Assembly (NCBI GenBank): GCA_020073385.1
Contig: JAIQFH010000050.1
Span: 1 to 53,643 of the forward strand
Direction of reading: 5' to 3'
Source of the DNA: Terriglobia bacterium
GTDB lineage: Bacteria; Acidobacteriota; Terriglobia; Terriglobales; Acidobacteriaceae
Length of the DNA: 53,643 nucleotides
The notes below the pieces were generated by a model. That model worked only from the letters and a program-made list of their open reading frames with translations. It was not told the origin of the DNA and did not search any database. This document shows, piece by piece, positions 33,101 to 41,223 of this stretch (position 1 is its first letter; each line of letters starts with the position of its first letter). Made by a program: the position numbers and the translations under genes.

Positions 33101-33420
33101 GCAGCGAGGTGGAGCGGAAGATCGCTGAGATTTGGGAACAGGTTTTGGGCCACCAGAATATTTCTCGAGTCGACAACTTCTTCGACTTGGGTGGGGATTC
33201 CCTCCGACTTATGAGGGTCCGAAATCAGTTGCAGCATGCCTTCAGCAAAGAACTCCCGATCGTCGACATGTTTCGGTGCCCTACCGTTCAAACCCTTGCA
33301 CAGTATCTGACGACTCACCAGAATCTCACTCGCGATGTGCAGGACGACTCGCGAGTTGCGGCTCGAAAAGCTGCGGTTAATCGGCAATTTCAACTGCGGC
33401 AACGGGCGAGGTCGAACTAA
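30169..33420 (+). CDS. Non-ribosomal peptide synthetase, C-A-T, predicted serine-activating
   Basis: 1083 residues from GTG 30169 (GGAG nine bases upstream); a TTG at 30106 is possible but weak. The condensation domain (about 1-440) begins YPLSPLQQGMLFHHL and has HHALLDG (142-148). The adenylation domain (470-960) has YTSGSTGRPKG (615 on), FSFDVSVWE, NLYGPTEAA and NGKLDQRALP. Specificity positions read D661 V662 W665 H704 I729 S731 L754 V762 D763 K953, close to the serine code of EntF (DVWHFSLVDK). The carrier domain is FFDLGGDSLR (Ser1011). A basic 60-residue tail may dock with the PKS. With no upstream module, the C domain presumably accepts an external acyl or aminoacyl group. The PKS starts 21 bases later. 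Confidence 0.93.
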   Translation: MTVAQLKDQYPLSPLQQGMLFHHLRAPEAGTDIEQILCTLPEELENAFLRQAWERVAQRHSALRTEFRWHEELEPLQVVHPQVQLSWVELDWRGSSTPAEQCLASLLKEDRRLGFDLSKAPLWRLTLIRVGDTLYQLLWTFHHALLDGRSFPMLLEEVFAFYESLRVGQDLELPLTKPYRDYIEWLAKQDTSKADEYWRQQLAGFAAPTPLVVDQPSAGAITVPDRQGDDRVVLDEPTTNALHQFAKDNGLTLNTLVQGAWALLLSRYSGEEDVVYGVVRACRKSSVPGAEDIAGLFINTLPFRVRVPGEELLLAWLKRLRANWMSMRDHEHTPLVQVQKCSGIPAGNQLFDSILMFENYQLEARLKQLGGKWANRSVRLYEQTGYPITVTVYAGRELCLQIEFDRTRFEPPTIARMLKHFQTLLEGMLEGSDQRLRELPMLTDGERHQLLGEWNDTRRDYPATVLLHELFEAQVERTPDSVAVTFDELSLTYRDLNERANRLAHYLQTMGVGPDTLVGVCMERSLELVVALYGVLKAGGAYVPIDPEYPQQRVAFMLQDAAVPVLLTQGRLTDALPSDAGKVVCLDRDWDRIVGESSRNPAVPMKPSSLAYMIYTSGSTGRPKGAMNTHRGICNRLLWMQEQYRLTPTDKVLQKTPFSFDVSVWEFFWPLIVGSQLVVANPGGHRDATYLVRLINRQQITVLHFVPSMLRIFLEEPAVDSCRSLRHVICSGEALSFDLQEEFFSHLSAQLHNLYGPTEAAVDVTHWTCRRDDDRRVVPIGRPVANTQVYILDRCSQPVPIGVPGELYLGGVQVGRGYHNRPELTAERFIVDSFSRVPGARLYRTGDLCRWLSDGTVEYLGRLDFQVKIRGLRVELGEIEAAITACDLVKNCAVVARDNGPGDKQLVAYVVWRPEVSRSVDTLRNGLRKTLPDYMVPAHFVNLAELPLSPNGKLDQRALPQPVNGAPTGPKQTYARPSSEVERKIAEIWEQVLGHQNISRVDNFFDLGGDSLRLMRVRNQLQHAFSKELPIVDMFRCPTVQTLAQYLTTHQNLTRDVQDDSRVAARKAAVNRQFQLRQRARSN

Positions 33421-33441
33421 ACGAACTGGAGCCCTTCTTAA

Positions 33442-36400
33442 ATGAGCACAACGCCACAAACAGACCACGCCGAAGGGATCGCAGTCATTGGGTTGGCGGC
33501 GAGACTTCCAGGCGCCTCAGACGCCGAGCAGTTCTGGAACAACCTCCACGCAGGCGTGGAATCAGTAAGGACGTTCACCGATGATGAGCTGCTGGCTGCG
33601 GGCGTGAGCGCGGACCTACTTCGGACGCCAAATTATGTGAAGGCCGGCATTCTGCTGGACGATATTGAATTATTCGATGCAAGATTTTTCGGATATACGC
33701 CGCGAGAGGCTGAATTAATAGACCCTCAGCACCGCATCTTTCTTGAATGCGCATGGGAGGCACTGGAGAACTCCGGATACGAGCCGGACAACACTCCCGT
33801 TCGGGTCGGAGTGTTCGCAGGGGCCGGCATCAACAACTATCTTGTCCACAATCTTATCTCGAATCCCGAACTTCTGAGGTCGATGAACTATCTGCAGAGA
33901 ATGATGGTAGTGGAGAAGGACTATCTGGCAACCCGTGTTTCCTACAAGTTGAATCTCAATGGTCCCAGTTTCACTGTGCAAACAGCGTGTTCTACGTCTC
34001 TGGTTGCGGTGCACCTCGCATGTCAGAGCCTTCTCAACGGTGAATGTGACATAGCGCTTGCGGGGGGGATATCGATCCGGATACCACAGACTGCCGGCTA
34101 TCTCTACGAGCAAGGTTCAACCCTCTCGCCGGATGGGCACTGTCGTGCCTTTGATGCAAATGCCCAGGGAATGGTCACGAGCAGTGGCGCGGGCATTGTG
34201 GTTTTGAAGAGATTAGCTGAGGCGCTGAAAGACCGCGATAACGTGCGGGCTGTGATACGAAGTTCGTGCATCAACAACGACGGTTCAGCCAAAGTCGGAT
34301 TCACTGCGCCGAGCGTCGACGGGCAGGCCACAGTCATTGCTGAAGCTCAGGCAGTGGCCGGCGTCACCGGCGATCAGATTAGTTACGTCGAGACTCACGG
34401 GACAGGCACTCCAATTGGGGATCCGATCGAGCTCAGCGCTCTGACCAAGGCCTTCCGAAAAACGACGGACAAGAACGGCTTCTGTCCCATCGGTTCAGTG
34501 AAGACGAATATTGGGCATCTGGACGCCGCCGCGGGCGTGACTGGCTTGATAAAAGTGGTGCTCTCACTGGAGAATCGCGAGCTGCCCGCAAGCCTCCACT
34601 ACACTCAACCAAACCCTGCCATTGATTTCAACAACAGCCCCTTCTATGTGCAAAAGGCGCTCTCACCCTGGGAGAGTTCCAATGGGTCACGCCTGGCCGG
34701 TGTCAGTTCCTTTGGCATCGGGGGTACTAACGCACACGTCATCGTGGAGGAGGCTCCCACACTGTCGTTCGAGCGGGCGTCACGTCCGTGGCAGGTGCTC
34801 ACGATGTCCGCCAAGACCCCAGAGGCTCTGGAAAGGGCCACGGATCGGCTCGCGGCCTTCCTGGGGGGGCACCCCTCTCTGAATCTCGCGGATGTTGCGT
34901 TTACGCTGCAAACTGGACGCAAAGATTTTGCATACCGGCGAGCGGTCGCGGTCAACAGCATCGATGACGCCGTTGCGACGTTGCGGACCCGCCGCGCCAA
35001 CCGCGTCCATACGGCCAAAGCATTCGACGCCGAGCCCACAGTTGTTTTCATGTTTCCTGCTCAGGGCGCGCAACACGTCAATATGGGTCGCGATCTTTAC
35101 GTTTCGGAGGCGGTTTTCCGCGAGCACGTGGATTGCTGTGCAGAGTACTTGCAGCCTCTGTTGGGGTTGGATATTCGCCGAATACTGTTCTCGGAGGGCG
35201 GCGCTGAGGCAGAGAAAGCTTCCGAGCAGCTCCGGCAAACACGTTTCACGCAACCCGCGGTCTTTATGCTTAATTACGCATTGGCACGGCTCTGGATGTC
35301 ATGGGGCATCATGCCTTCTGCCGCGGTTGGGCACAGTCTCGGCGAATATGTGGCGGCCACACTCTCCGGCGTGTTCGATCTGAAGGACGCGTTGTCATTG
35401 GTAGCAGAGCGGGCACGTCTCATGCAGGAACTGCCGGCAGGCAGCATGTTGGCGGTTCACTTATCCGAGCAGGAACTACAGCCATGGTTACGAGACGGCA
35501 TCTCTCTAGCCGGCCTGAATGCGCCATCACTCTCTGTAATATCCGGCCCAATCGATTTGATTGACGATGTTTCGCGAAAACTGCAGGCGAAACAAATTGA
35601 AGTGCAGCCATTGAAAACCTCACATGCTTTTCACTCCACCATGATGGAGTCGATGATTGCGCCATTCGTTCACCAGGTTGCAAAAGTGCGCCGGATGCCG
35701 CCGCAAATCCCGTTTGTCTCCACTCTAACTGGCACCTGGATCACGTCTGAAGAAGCAATCGATCCAGAGTACTGGGGCAGGCAAATACGACATGGCGTCC
35801 GCTTCAGCGCTGCAGTTGAGGAACTGGTGAAAAGCCCCGCTCGGGTCCTGCTTGAAGTGGGGCCGGGAAATACACTCAGCACACTGGCAAAGCTCAACTT
35901 GAATCCGGGAACCCAGGCCATCGTCGTGAACTCACTGCGACATGCCAAAGAAGAGCGCTATGATCAGGATTGTGTAATGTCCGCGCTCGGTCGTTTGTGG
36001 GCGGCGGGCATTGCCGTCGATTGGACCCGCGTCTATCGAGATGAAAAATGCAGGCGAGTGCCCCTCCCGACATACCCATTCGAGCGGAAGAAATTCTGGA
36101 TTGAAGCGCGGCCTTCGGCAGCGTTGCCTGGCCCCAATGGGAACTCTACTCACATCGGTCACATCGGCGCAGACGAGATTCGAGAACCAGAAGCACCATC
36201 CTTCAATCCTGCAAACCCGAATGCGATCGAGTCGTCGCTATACTCCAGGCCTGAATTAGCAGCCGCGTATGTCCCTCCGGAAGGCGACACGGAAAAGAAG
36301 CTGGCGAAGCTGTGGGAGCACACCCTCGGAGTGAGAGTCGGCATTGATGACGATTTCTTCGAACTCGGTGGGCACTCCTTAATGGCTGTTACGCTCATGG

Positions 36401-37392
36401 GTGATGTTGAAAATGTCTTTGGGCAACGGCTTCCTCTTGCGTCATTGATCCAGGCGCCTACGATTCGCCAATTCTCGAAGGTCGTCGGTGACACACACTC
36501 GGCGGCAGCCTCCTGGTCTTCGCTCGTGAAGCTGGGTAACGGGTTGGACCGGGCACCGCTGTTCCTGATGCACAGTCACGGCGGAAATGTTCTGGAATAT
36601 GAGCCGCTCGCGCATCGACTCGGGAAGGAGCTCCCGCTATATGCCCTACAAGCGCGCGGACTCGACGGCAACATTCCGGATAATCTGTGCATCGAGGAGA
36701 TGGCGGCCTACTACCTGCGCGAGATTCGATCGGTGCAGCCGCACGGACCCTATTACCTCGGAGGATTCTGTTTTGGCGGATTTCTAGCTCTGGAAGCGGC
36801 CCAGCAACTACGAATTGCAGGGGAATCAGTCGCCGTGGTCTTAATGATCAACTCTGCCACGAAACATTACCCCATTTACCAGCCTGGTGTTTCTTCCTTT
36901 CGGCAAGCTCTCTACAACGTTCGCTACCGCCATGAGCTCGAATGGAGCAACGTTTCGGGGAAGCCTCTCCGGGATATCTTCCATTACGGTCTGGGACGAG
37001 CAAGGAGGTTGCTGGAGTTAGCTCAGGCCAAGGGCGAAACACTGGTCGACTCCTTATCCGCCCGCGTCAATCGCGCCGTCGACAATCACTCCCTTACCTA
37101 TCACCTCGAGCGACTGGCTGCGGCTCACGATCACGCGTGGGCAGCATACGAGCCGAAACCTTACGACGGCAAAGTCACACTCTTTTTCGCAAAACAGCAG
37201 CCGTTCGGCATCTGCCCCGATCCGACGCTCGGTTGGCGATCGCTGCTTACCGGCGATTTCCAGACGATCGAGGTGCCTGGGTTCCGTCAGAACATGCTCG
37301 ATGAACCAAATGTGGATATGCTCGCCAACGCGCTGCTTGAGACCCTGCGCACCTGCGACGTCGTTGAATCTCTCGATCGAGTCCCCGCCTAG
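33442..37392 (+). CDS. Type I polyketide synthase, KS-AT-ACP-TE
   Basis: 1316 residues. The ketosynthase (1-435) has an intact Cys183 (TACSTS), His319 (HGTGT) and His359 (KTNIGH). The acyltransferase (535-830) has GHSLGEY (Ser632) and HAFH (728-731), which indicates malonyl-CoA. ACP: FFELGGHSL (Ser979). No KR, DH or ER domain is present, so a beta-keto product is expected. The thioesterase-like domain (about 1035-1310) has Cys1110 where most have Ser (GGFCFGG), Asn1137 where Asp is usual (MINSA), and Arg1282 where the catalytic His is expected (PGFRQNML). It probably extends the serine unit of the NRPS by two carbons. The next gene follows after four bases. Confidence 0.93.
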   Translation: MSTTPQTDHAEGIAVIGLAARLPGASDAEQFWNNLHAGVESVRTFTDDELLAAGVSADLLRTPNYVKAGILLDDIELFDARFFGYTPREAELIDPQHRIFLECAWEALENSGYEPDNTPVRVGVFAGAGINNYLVHNLISNPELLRSMNYLQRMMVVEKDYLATRVSYKLNLNGPSFTVQTACSTSLVAVHLACQSLLNGECDIALAGGISIRIPQTAGYLYEQGSTLSPDGHCRAFDANAQGMVTSSGAGIVVLKRLAEALKDRDNVRAVIRSSCINNDGSAKVGFTAPSVDGQATVIAEAQAVAGVTGDQISYVETHGTGTPIGDPIELSALTKAFRKTTDKNGFCPIGSVKTNIGHLDAAAGVTGLIKVVLSLENRELPASLHYTQPNPAIDFNNSPFYVQKALSPWESSNGSRLAGVSSFGIGGTNAHVIVEEAPTLSFERASRPWQVLTMSAKTPEALERATDRLAAFLGGHPSLNLADVAFTLQTGRKDFAYRRAVAVNSIDDAVATLRTRRANRVHTAKAFDAEPTVVFMFPAQGAQHVNMGRDLYVSEAVFREHVDCCAEYLQPLLGLDIRRILFSEGGAEAEKASEQLRQTRFTQPAVFMLNYALARLWMSWGIMPSAAVGHSLGEYVAATLSGVFDLKDALSLVAERARLMQELPAGSMLAVHLSEQELQPWLRDGISLAGLNAPSLSVISGPIDLIDDVSRKLQAKQIEVQPLKTSHAFHSTMMESMIAPFVHQVAKVRRMPPQIPFVSTLTGTWITSEEAIDPEYWGRQIRHGVRFSAAVEELVKSPARVLLEVGPGNTLSTLAKLNLNPGTQAIVVNSLRHAKEERYDQDCVMSALGRLWAAGIAVDWTRVYRDEKCRRVPLPTYPFERKKFWIEARPSAALPGPNGNSTHIGHIGADEIREPEAPSFNPANPNAIESSLYSRPELAAAYVPPEGDTEKKLAKLWEHTLGVRVGIDDDFFELGGHSLMAVTLMGDVENVFGQRLPLASLIQAPTIRQFSKVVGDTHSAAASWSSLVKLGNGLDRAPLFLMHSHGGNVLEYEPLAHRLGKELPLYALQARGLDGNIPDNLCIEEMAAYYLREIRSVQPHGPYYLGGFCFGGFLALEAAQQLRIAGESVAVVLMINSATKHYPIYQPGVSSFRQALYNVRYRHELEWSNVSGKPLRDIFHYGLGRARRLLELAQAKGETLVDSLSARVNRAVDNHSLTYHLERLAAAHDHAWAAYEPKPYDGKVTLFFAKQQPFGICPDPTLGWRSLLTGDFQTIEVPGFRQNMLDEPNVDMLANALLETLRTCDVVESLDRVPA

Positions 37393-37396
37393 TTCG

Positions 37397-38608
37397 ATGA
37401 CACGAAGAACATTTTTCGAGTTCTTGGGAACTGGCCTATGCGTGCTGGCTGGATCGTTGGTGATCGCCGGGTCTCGGGTCCAAGTCATTTTGCGTAAGGT
37501 CAGGGGACGACTAAAGGCGTATTCGTCTTTACCGTCGGGTGGTGTAGAGCAGCAAGTTGTTGAATTGCCACGCGAGGGTGAACGGGTATCCGTGGAGCGA
37601 GCGCTCAATTCGCGCTGCAGCAGCGACTATGACAATGATCCAGAGATCTTTCACTGGGGCATGTTCGATACCAGTGCTAGGTTGTCCTCGAATCAAGTCG
37701 ACCGGATTGTGAGGCTCGCCGAGCGCTGCCGGCTGTCTGAACGTGGCACGAGGGTTGAGACAGATCAAGAAGCCTTAACATTTTCCGCCGATGCTGCGGA
37801 GCTTGAGCACGCGCGAGAAGCGAGAATGATCGAGAGCGGAATGCAACAACAAGCAGTGTGCCTGGTCTGTGCTGCCCTAGGTGCTGCCTTGGTTTTCGAT
37901 TCCCAAGGACCCGACGGGACCTACCTCTCAAATCAGCATTTCGTTGCGACAAAAATGCGACTGGGCGCGATGAAGCCTTCGTACGGCAAATCGTTCTGGA
38001 GCACTGCCGCTCCGGAGAACGAGCGTCCATGGTTGACCGGCAACCTGCCGGATCCCAAGCGGGACAGCCAGGCGCCACTTCTGATGGCCATCGAGGACTT
38101 CCAGCCCAACAGAAAGGATGGCGCAAGGGCAACCCTCAGCGACGTGAGTCAATTGCTGTGGGCGGCTCGGGGACGAACACCTCATCTATACAAATCGAAT
38201 CCTTGGGGACTCACGATACCTACGTGGCAGGGGCTCCAGAACATTTCGAGCGTCCACGTGGCAGCCAGTTCGAAACTCTACCAGTATGTGAATTGGAAGA
38301 ACGGTCGGCCCACCCACCGTATCGAGGCCGAAGCTACAGCAATGGAAGTTGATCACCTTCAGCACCTTGCGCCTGGTACGGATTGCTTCTTGGTATTGAC
38401 GACTGATGAGGCCCACACTCGCGCTCTGTGGGAAGTTGGCTACCAGTTGCTCAATATCATTCTTCAGGCGCGGGCTTTGGGACTCTCCTATCGCACGCAG
38501 GTTTTGAGCGAGAAGGATCGACTCGGGTTCGCCGGAATGTCAAGGGGAACACCAGTAGCGATGGTTGCCCTTCGTGCTGCCAATGAGCGACTTCTCGAAA
38601 GCATTTGA
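37397..38608 (+). CDS. Tat-exported nitroreductase-like (SagB-type) oxidoreductase
   Basis: 403 residues from ATG 37397. The N-terminus TRRTFFEFLGTGLCVLAGS looks like a twin-arginine signal. Two nitroreductase-like halves follow. The first (about 75-190; RVSVERALNSRCSSDY, LSSNQVDRIVRLAER, GMQQQAVCLVCAALGAAL) is divergent. The second (about 235-400; LSDVSQLLWAARGRTP, LYQYVNWKNGRPTHRI, EVGYQLLNIILQARALGLSY) is closer to SagB-type FMN enzymes. Related proteins oxidise peptide or polyketide products and maintain FMN. Its tight coupling to the PKS suggests a periplasmic oxidation of the product; substrate unknown. The family assignment is by pattern. Confidence 0.7.
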   Translation: MTRRTFFEFLGTGLCVLAGSLVIAGSRVQVILRKVRGRLKAYSSLPSGGVEQQVVELPREGERVSVERALNSRCSSDYDNDPEIFHWGMFDTSARLSSNQVDRIVRLAERCRLSERGTRVETDQEALTFSADAAELEHAREARMIESGMQQQAVCLVCAALGAALVFDSQGPDGTYLSNQHFVATKMRLGAMKPSYGKSFWSTAAPENERPWLTGNLPDPKRDSQAPLLMAIEDFQPNRKDGARATLSDVSQLLWAARGRTPHLYKSNPWGLTIPTWQGLQNISSVHVAASSKLYQYVNWKNGRPTHRIEAEATAMEVDHLQHLAPGTDCFLVLTTDEAHTRALWEVGYQLLNIILQARALGLSYRTQVLSEKDRLGFAGMSRGTPVAMVALRAANERLLESI

Positions 38609-38617
38609 AGCTTTTTT

Positions 38618-39934
38618 ATGAATCTGACACGCAACCCTCTCGTCGATCACTTCCGCTGCCCGGAGTCACTGGGGCCAGTGCAATTGGATCGTAATGACGC
38701 CCCAACGGCGACTGTTGCTCAGGTGAACGGTAACGGTGATTACGGTCCGACGTTGCCATTGGATCCAGCACAACTGATTGACGATTTGCGTCTGGAACGG
38801 TATCCGCTTGCGGCCGAATCGAAGGCGGCCCTATCGAAGCCTCAGGCGATTCGCTCGCTCTATTACGCGCTTCGTCCGTTGATGCCGGTTGCGATCAGAA
38901 AGTGGGCCCAGCGCACTTATCTCTCGCGATGGCAGAGCCTTCAATTCCCCAAGTGGCCAGTCGATTGCACGGTAGAGGAAATACTTGAAAAACTTATGGT
39001 ACGTACCATCGAAGCCCAAGGTTTGGATAAGGTTCCGTTCTTATGGTTCTGGCCGAATGGCAAGAAAAGCTGTGTGCTCGTCACGCACGATGTCGAGACA
39101 AGGTCTGGGCGAGACTTCACTAGCAAGCTGATGGACCTCGACGATCAGCATGGGATCAAGTCCTCATTCCAGGTGATCCCTAATGGCGGTTACGAAGTGA
39201 CCGCGGCTTGCCTCGCTGAGATTAGAGGGCGCGGATTCGAGATCAACGTCCACGATCTGAAGCACGACGGCAGCTTGTTCTGCAATCATGATGGCTTTCT
39301 AAGACAAGTCAGGCAGATAAACGAATACGGCAAGCAGTGGGGTGTATCAGGGTTTCGTGCTGGTGTGATGTATCGCGTACAAGAGTGGTTTGATGCGCTA
39401 GACTTCCAATACGACATGTCCGTACCCAACGTCGCCACGTTAGAACCACAGCGCGGAGGGTGCTGCACGGTTTTCCCATACTTCAATGGTGATCTTCTGG
39501 AAATCCCACTGACCACGACGCAAGACTACACACTGTTTCATATTCTGGGCGACTACTCGACTGGCATCTGGCAGAGGCAAATAGAGCTCATTGGTCGAAT
39601 TAATGGATTGATCAGCTTCATAGTGCATCCCGACTACGTAATTGAGGATCGGGCCCGTCGGTCCTATGTGGCGTTGCTGGGGCTCCTTGCTGGGCTGAAA
39701 GACCGGTACGAATTGTGGATTGCGACTCCCGGGGAACTGAATAGCTGGTGGCGTGCCCGGGACCAAACAAATCTAGTTAAGCGCGGGGCCGAGTGGTCGA
39801 TCGAAGGCCCAGCCGGGCGACAGGCCCGCCTCGCATACGCCAGCGTCGACCGCGACCACCTTGTTTTCGAAGTTGAATCCGACTGTCTAAAGAATGTTTC
39901 TATGCCTCCACTAAGCGTTCGACGGCCCGGGTGA
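38618..39934 (+). CDS. Polysaccharide deacetylase family protein
   Basis: 438 residues. The NodB-type domain starts at about residue 150: VLVTHDVETRSG (His157, Asp158), then IKSSFQVIPNGGYEV, GFEINVHDLKHDG, SGFRAGVMYR and FIVHPDYV. The first 140 residues are not a signal peptide but a helical region (SLYYALRPLMPVAIRKWAQR). It is similar to the deacetylase-like proteins of exosortase EPS loci. It may remove acetyl groups from the polymer or an intermediate, giving free amines for later acylation. It is nine bases from the nitroreductase-like gene and ends inside a strong inverted repeat. Confidence 0.8.
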   Translation: MNLTRNPLVDHFRCPESLGPVQLDRNDAPTATVAQVNGNGDYGPTLPLDPAQLIDDLRLERYPLAAESKAALSKPQAIRSLYYALRPLMPVAIRKWAQRTYLSRWQSLQFPKWPVDCTVEEILEKLMVRTIEAQGLDKVPFLWFWPNGKKSCVLVTHDVETRSGRDFTSKLMDLDDQHGIKSSFQVIPNGGYEVTAACLAEIRGRGFEINVHDLKHDGSLFCNHDGFLRQVRQINEYGKQWGVSGFRAGVMYRVQEWFDALDFQYDMSVPNVATLEPQRGGCCTVFPYFNGDLLEIPLTTTQDYTLFHILGDYSTGIWQRQIELIGRINGLISFIVHPDYVIEDRARRSYVALLGLLAGLKDRYELWIATPGELNSWWRARDQTNLVKRGAEWSIEGPAGRQARLAYASVDRDHLVFEVESDCLKNVSMPPLSVRRPG

Positions 39935-39958
39935 TGACTTAACAACTTAAGACATCAC
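39931..39958 (+). terminator. Inverted repeat over the deacetylase stop codon
   Basis: GTGATG/CATCAC and CTTAA/TTAAG pair with a single A-A mismatch around the loop CAAC, giving a stem of 12 positions. The TGA stop codon (39932-39934) lies in the 5' arm. There is no T-run after it, so it may be a weak terminator, an mRNA-stability element or a protein-binding site. Confidence 0.5.
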
Positions 39959-39961
39959 ATC

Positions 39962-39983
39962 GTGCTTCACATGGTGCTTCACA
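39962..39983. repeat. Direct repeat GTGCTTCACA x2
   Basis: GTGCTTCACA occurs at 39962 and 39974, a 12-base period, in the 178-bp gap before the first family-2 glycosyltransferase. It sits three bases after the inverted repeat and could be a regulator site. Confidence 0.5.
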
Positions 39984-40112
39984 ACTTGGTTCCGAATCGA
40001 AACCGCCCAACCAACGTTCATGTCTTTAGCGGATTCAACTATATAGACGATTTGCTGTGCTCGCGGTTCCATAGCAGTCACAGTCCAATAGTTCCGCGCG
40101 GAGAATCTACCG

Positions 40113-41048
40113 ATGGCGACAGAATTGACTGATTCGGCGTGCTTTACGCAAAGGCGAGCAAACAGCCTCGCGTACGTTCTCATCACCCCGGCAAAGAATG
40201 AGGCAAAGTTTATTGAGTCAACCATAAATGCGGTGCTCGCACAAAGGGTCTTGCCGGCTAGATGGGTGATCGTCAGCGACAGTTCTACCGACGGTACTGA
40301 TGAACTGGTACAGACCCACGCGGCTCAACACCAATGGATTGAGTTGGTGCGGAAGCACTCATCCAAAAAGCGGCATTTCGCCGCTAAAGTCGACGCCTTC
40401 AACGCAGGCTATGCCAGAGTAAAGGACTTGGCATATCAGGTGATCGGTAATCTGGATGCTGACATCTCGTTTGATGACAAAAACTACTTCGAATATCTCA
40501 TGACCAAGTTTTCGGAGAATCCCCGTTTGGGGGTGTGTGGCACCTCCTATCGCGAAGGGGACGCAATATATCCTCGAAAGTTCAGCAGCATTGCTGACGT
40601 ATTCGGTGCTTGTCAACTCTTTCGGCGCGAGTGTTTCGAAACCATTGGCGGCTACGAGCCGTTGAGATCCGGAGGCATCGATGTACTTGCAGTTCTTAAG
40701 GCGCAATCCGAGGGCTGGGAAACCCGAACCTTCACTGAGAAAGTGTGCGTGCATCATCGACCGGTGTCGAGCGCACACTGCACCGGATTCTGGGAGAGGT
40801 TTTTGGAAACTGGCCGGAAAGATTATCTTCTTGGCAGCCATCCCGGCTTTGAGATCTTTCGAGGTCTATACCAGATGAAGAACAAGCCTTATGTCGTGGG
40901 AGGACTATTGATGCTAATTGGATATGAGTGTGCTATGTTCGGCAGCGTTCAAAGAACGATCCCCGCTGAACTCGTAAAGCTTCGGCAAAACGATCAGATT
41001 CAACGATTGAAGGCAGCCCTGCGACGTGCGCTATGCTATCCCCTCTGA
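40113..41048 (+). CDS. Family-2 glycosyltransferase
   Basis: 311 residues from ATG 40113 (GGAGAATC upstream). The GT-A fold motifs are YVLITPAKNEAKFIESTINA, VSDSSTDGT and VIGNLDADISF (DxD); a later acidic motif is GGYEPLRSGGIDVLAV. The C-terminus has one possible hydrophobic helix (GGLLMLIGYECAMF). Family-2 enzymes transfer sugars from nucleotide donors to the lipid-linked oligosaccharide on the cytoplasmic face. It is the first gene after the inverted repeat, so it may have its own promoter in the 178 bp before it. Confidence 0.88.
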   Translation: MATELTDSACFTQRRANSLAYVLITPAKNEAKFIESTINAVLAQRVLPARWVIVSDSSTDGTDELVQTHAAQHQWIELVRKHSSKKRHFAAKVDAFNAGYARVKDLAYQVIGNLDADISFDDKNYFEYLMTKFSENPRLGVCGTSYREGDAIYPRKFSSIADVFGACQLFRRECFETIGGYEPLRSGGIDVLAVLKAQSEGWETRTFTEKVCVHHRPVSSAHCTGFWERFLETGRKDYLLGSHPGFEIFRGLYQMKNKPYVVGGLLMLIGYECAMFGSVQRTIPAELVKLRQNDQIQRLKAALRRALCYPL

Positions 41049-41223
41049 GAGACAGTGGCGCGTGCAGGCAGATCGACACTTGTATTCTTGGCCAAGCCGA
41101 CTGGTTGAGCTCCTCGTAAATCCGGTGTGCACCATACTTAAACAGCAGAAAGATCTGACGCGTGTGAGCGGTAGGCGCGACCCCGACGTTTCTACCATCG
41201 ACTGCGCTGTCGTACACAACACA

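Noticed and set aside
33442..37392. Frameshift or missing reductive domains in the PKS
   Set aside because: The reading frame is uninterrupted and the linkers are short and clean, so the lack of KR/DH/ER appears genuine.
37397..38608. Thiazole/oxazole pathway (SagB with heterocyclisation)
   Set aside because: The NRPS domain has a normal HHxxxDG condensation motif and no cyclodehydratase gene is near, so heterocycle formation is unsupported.
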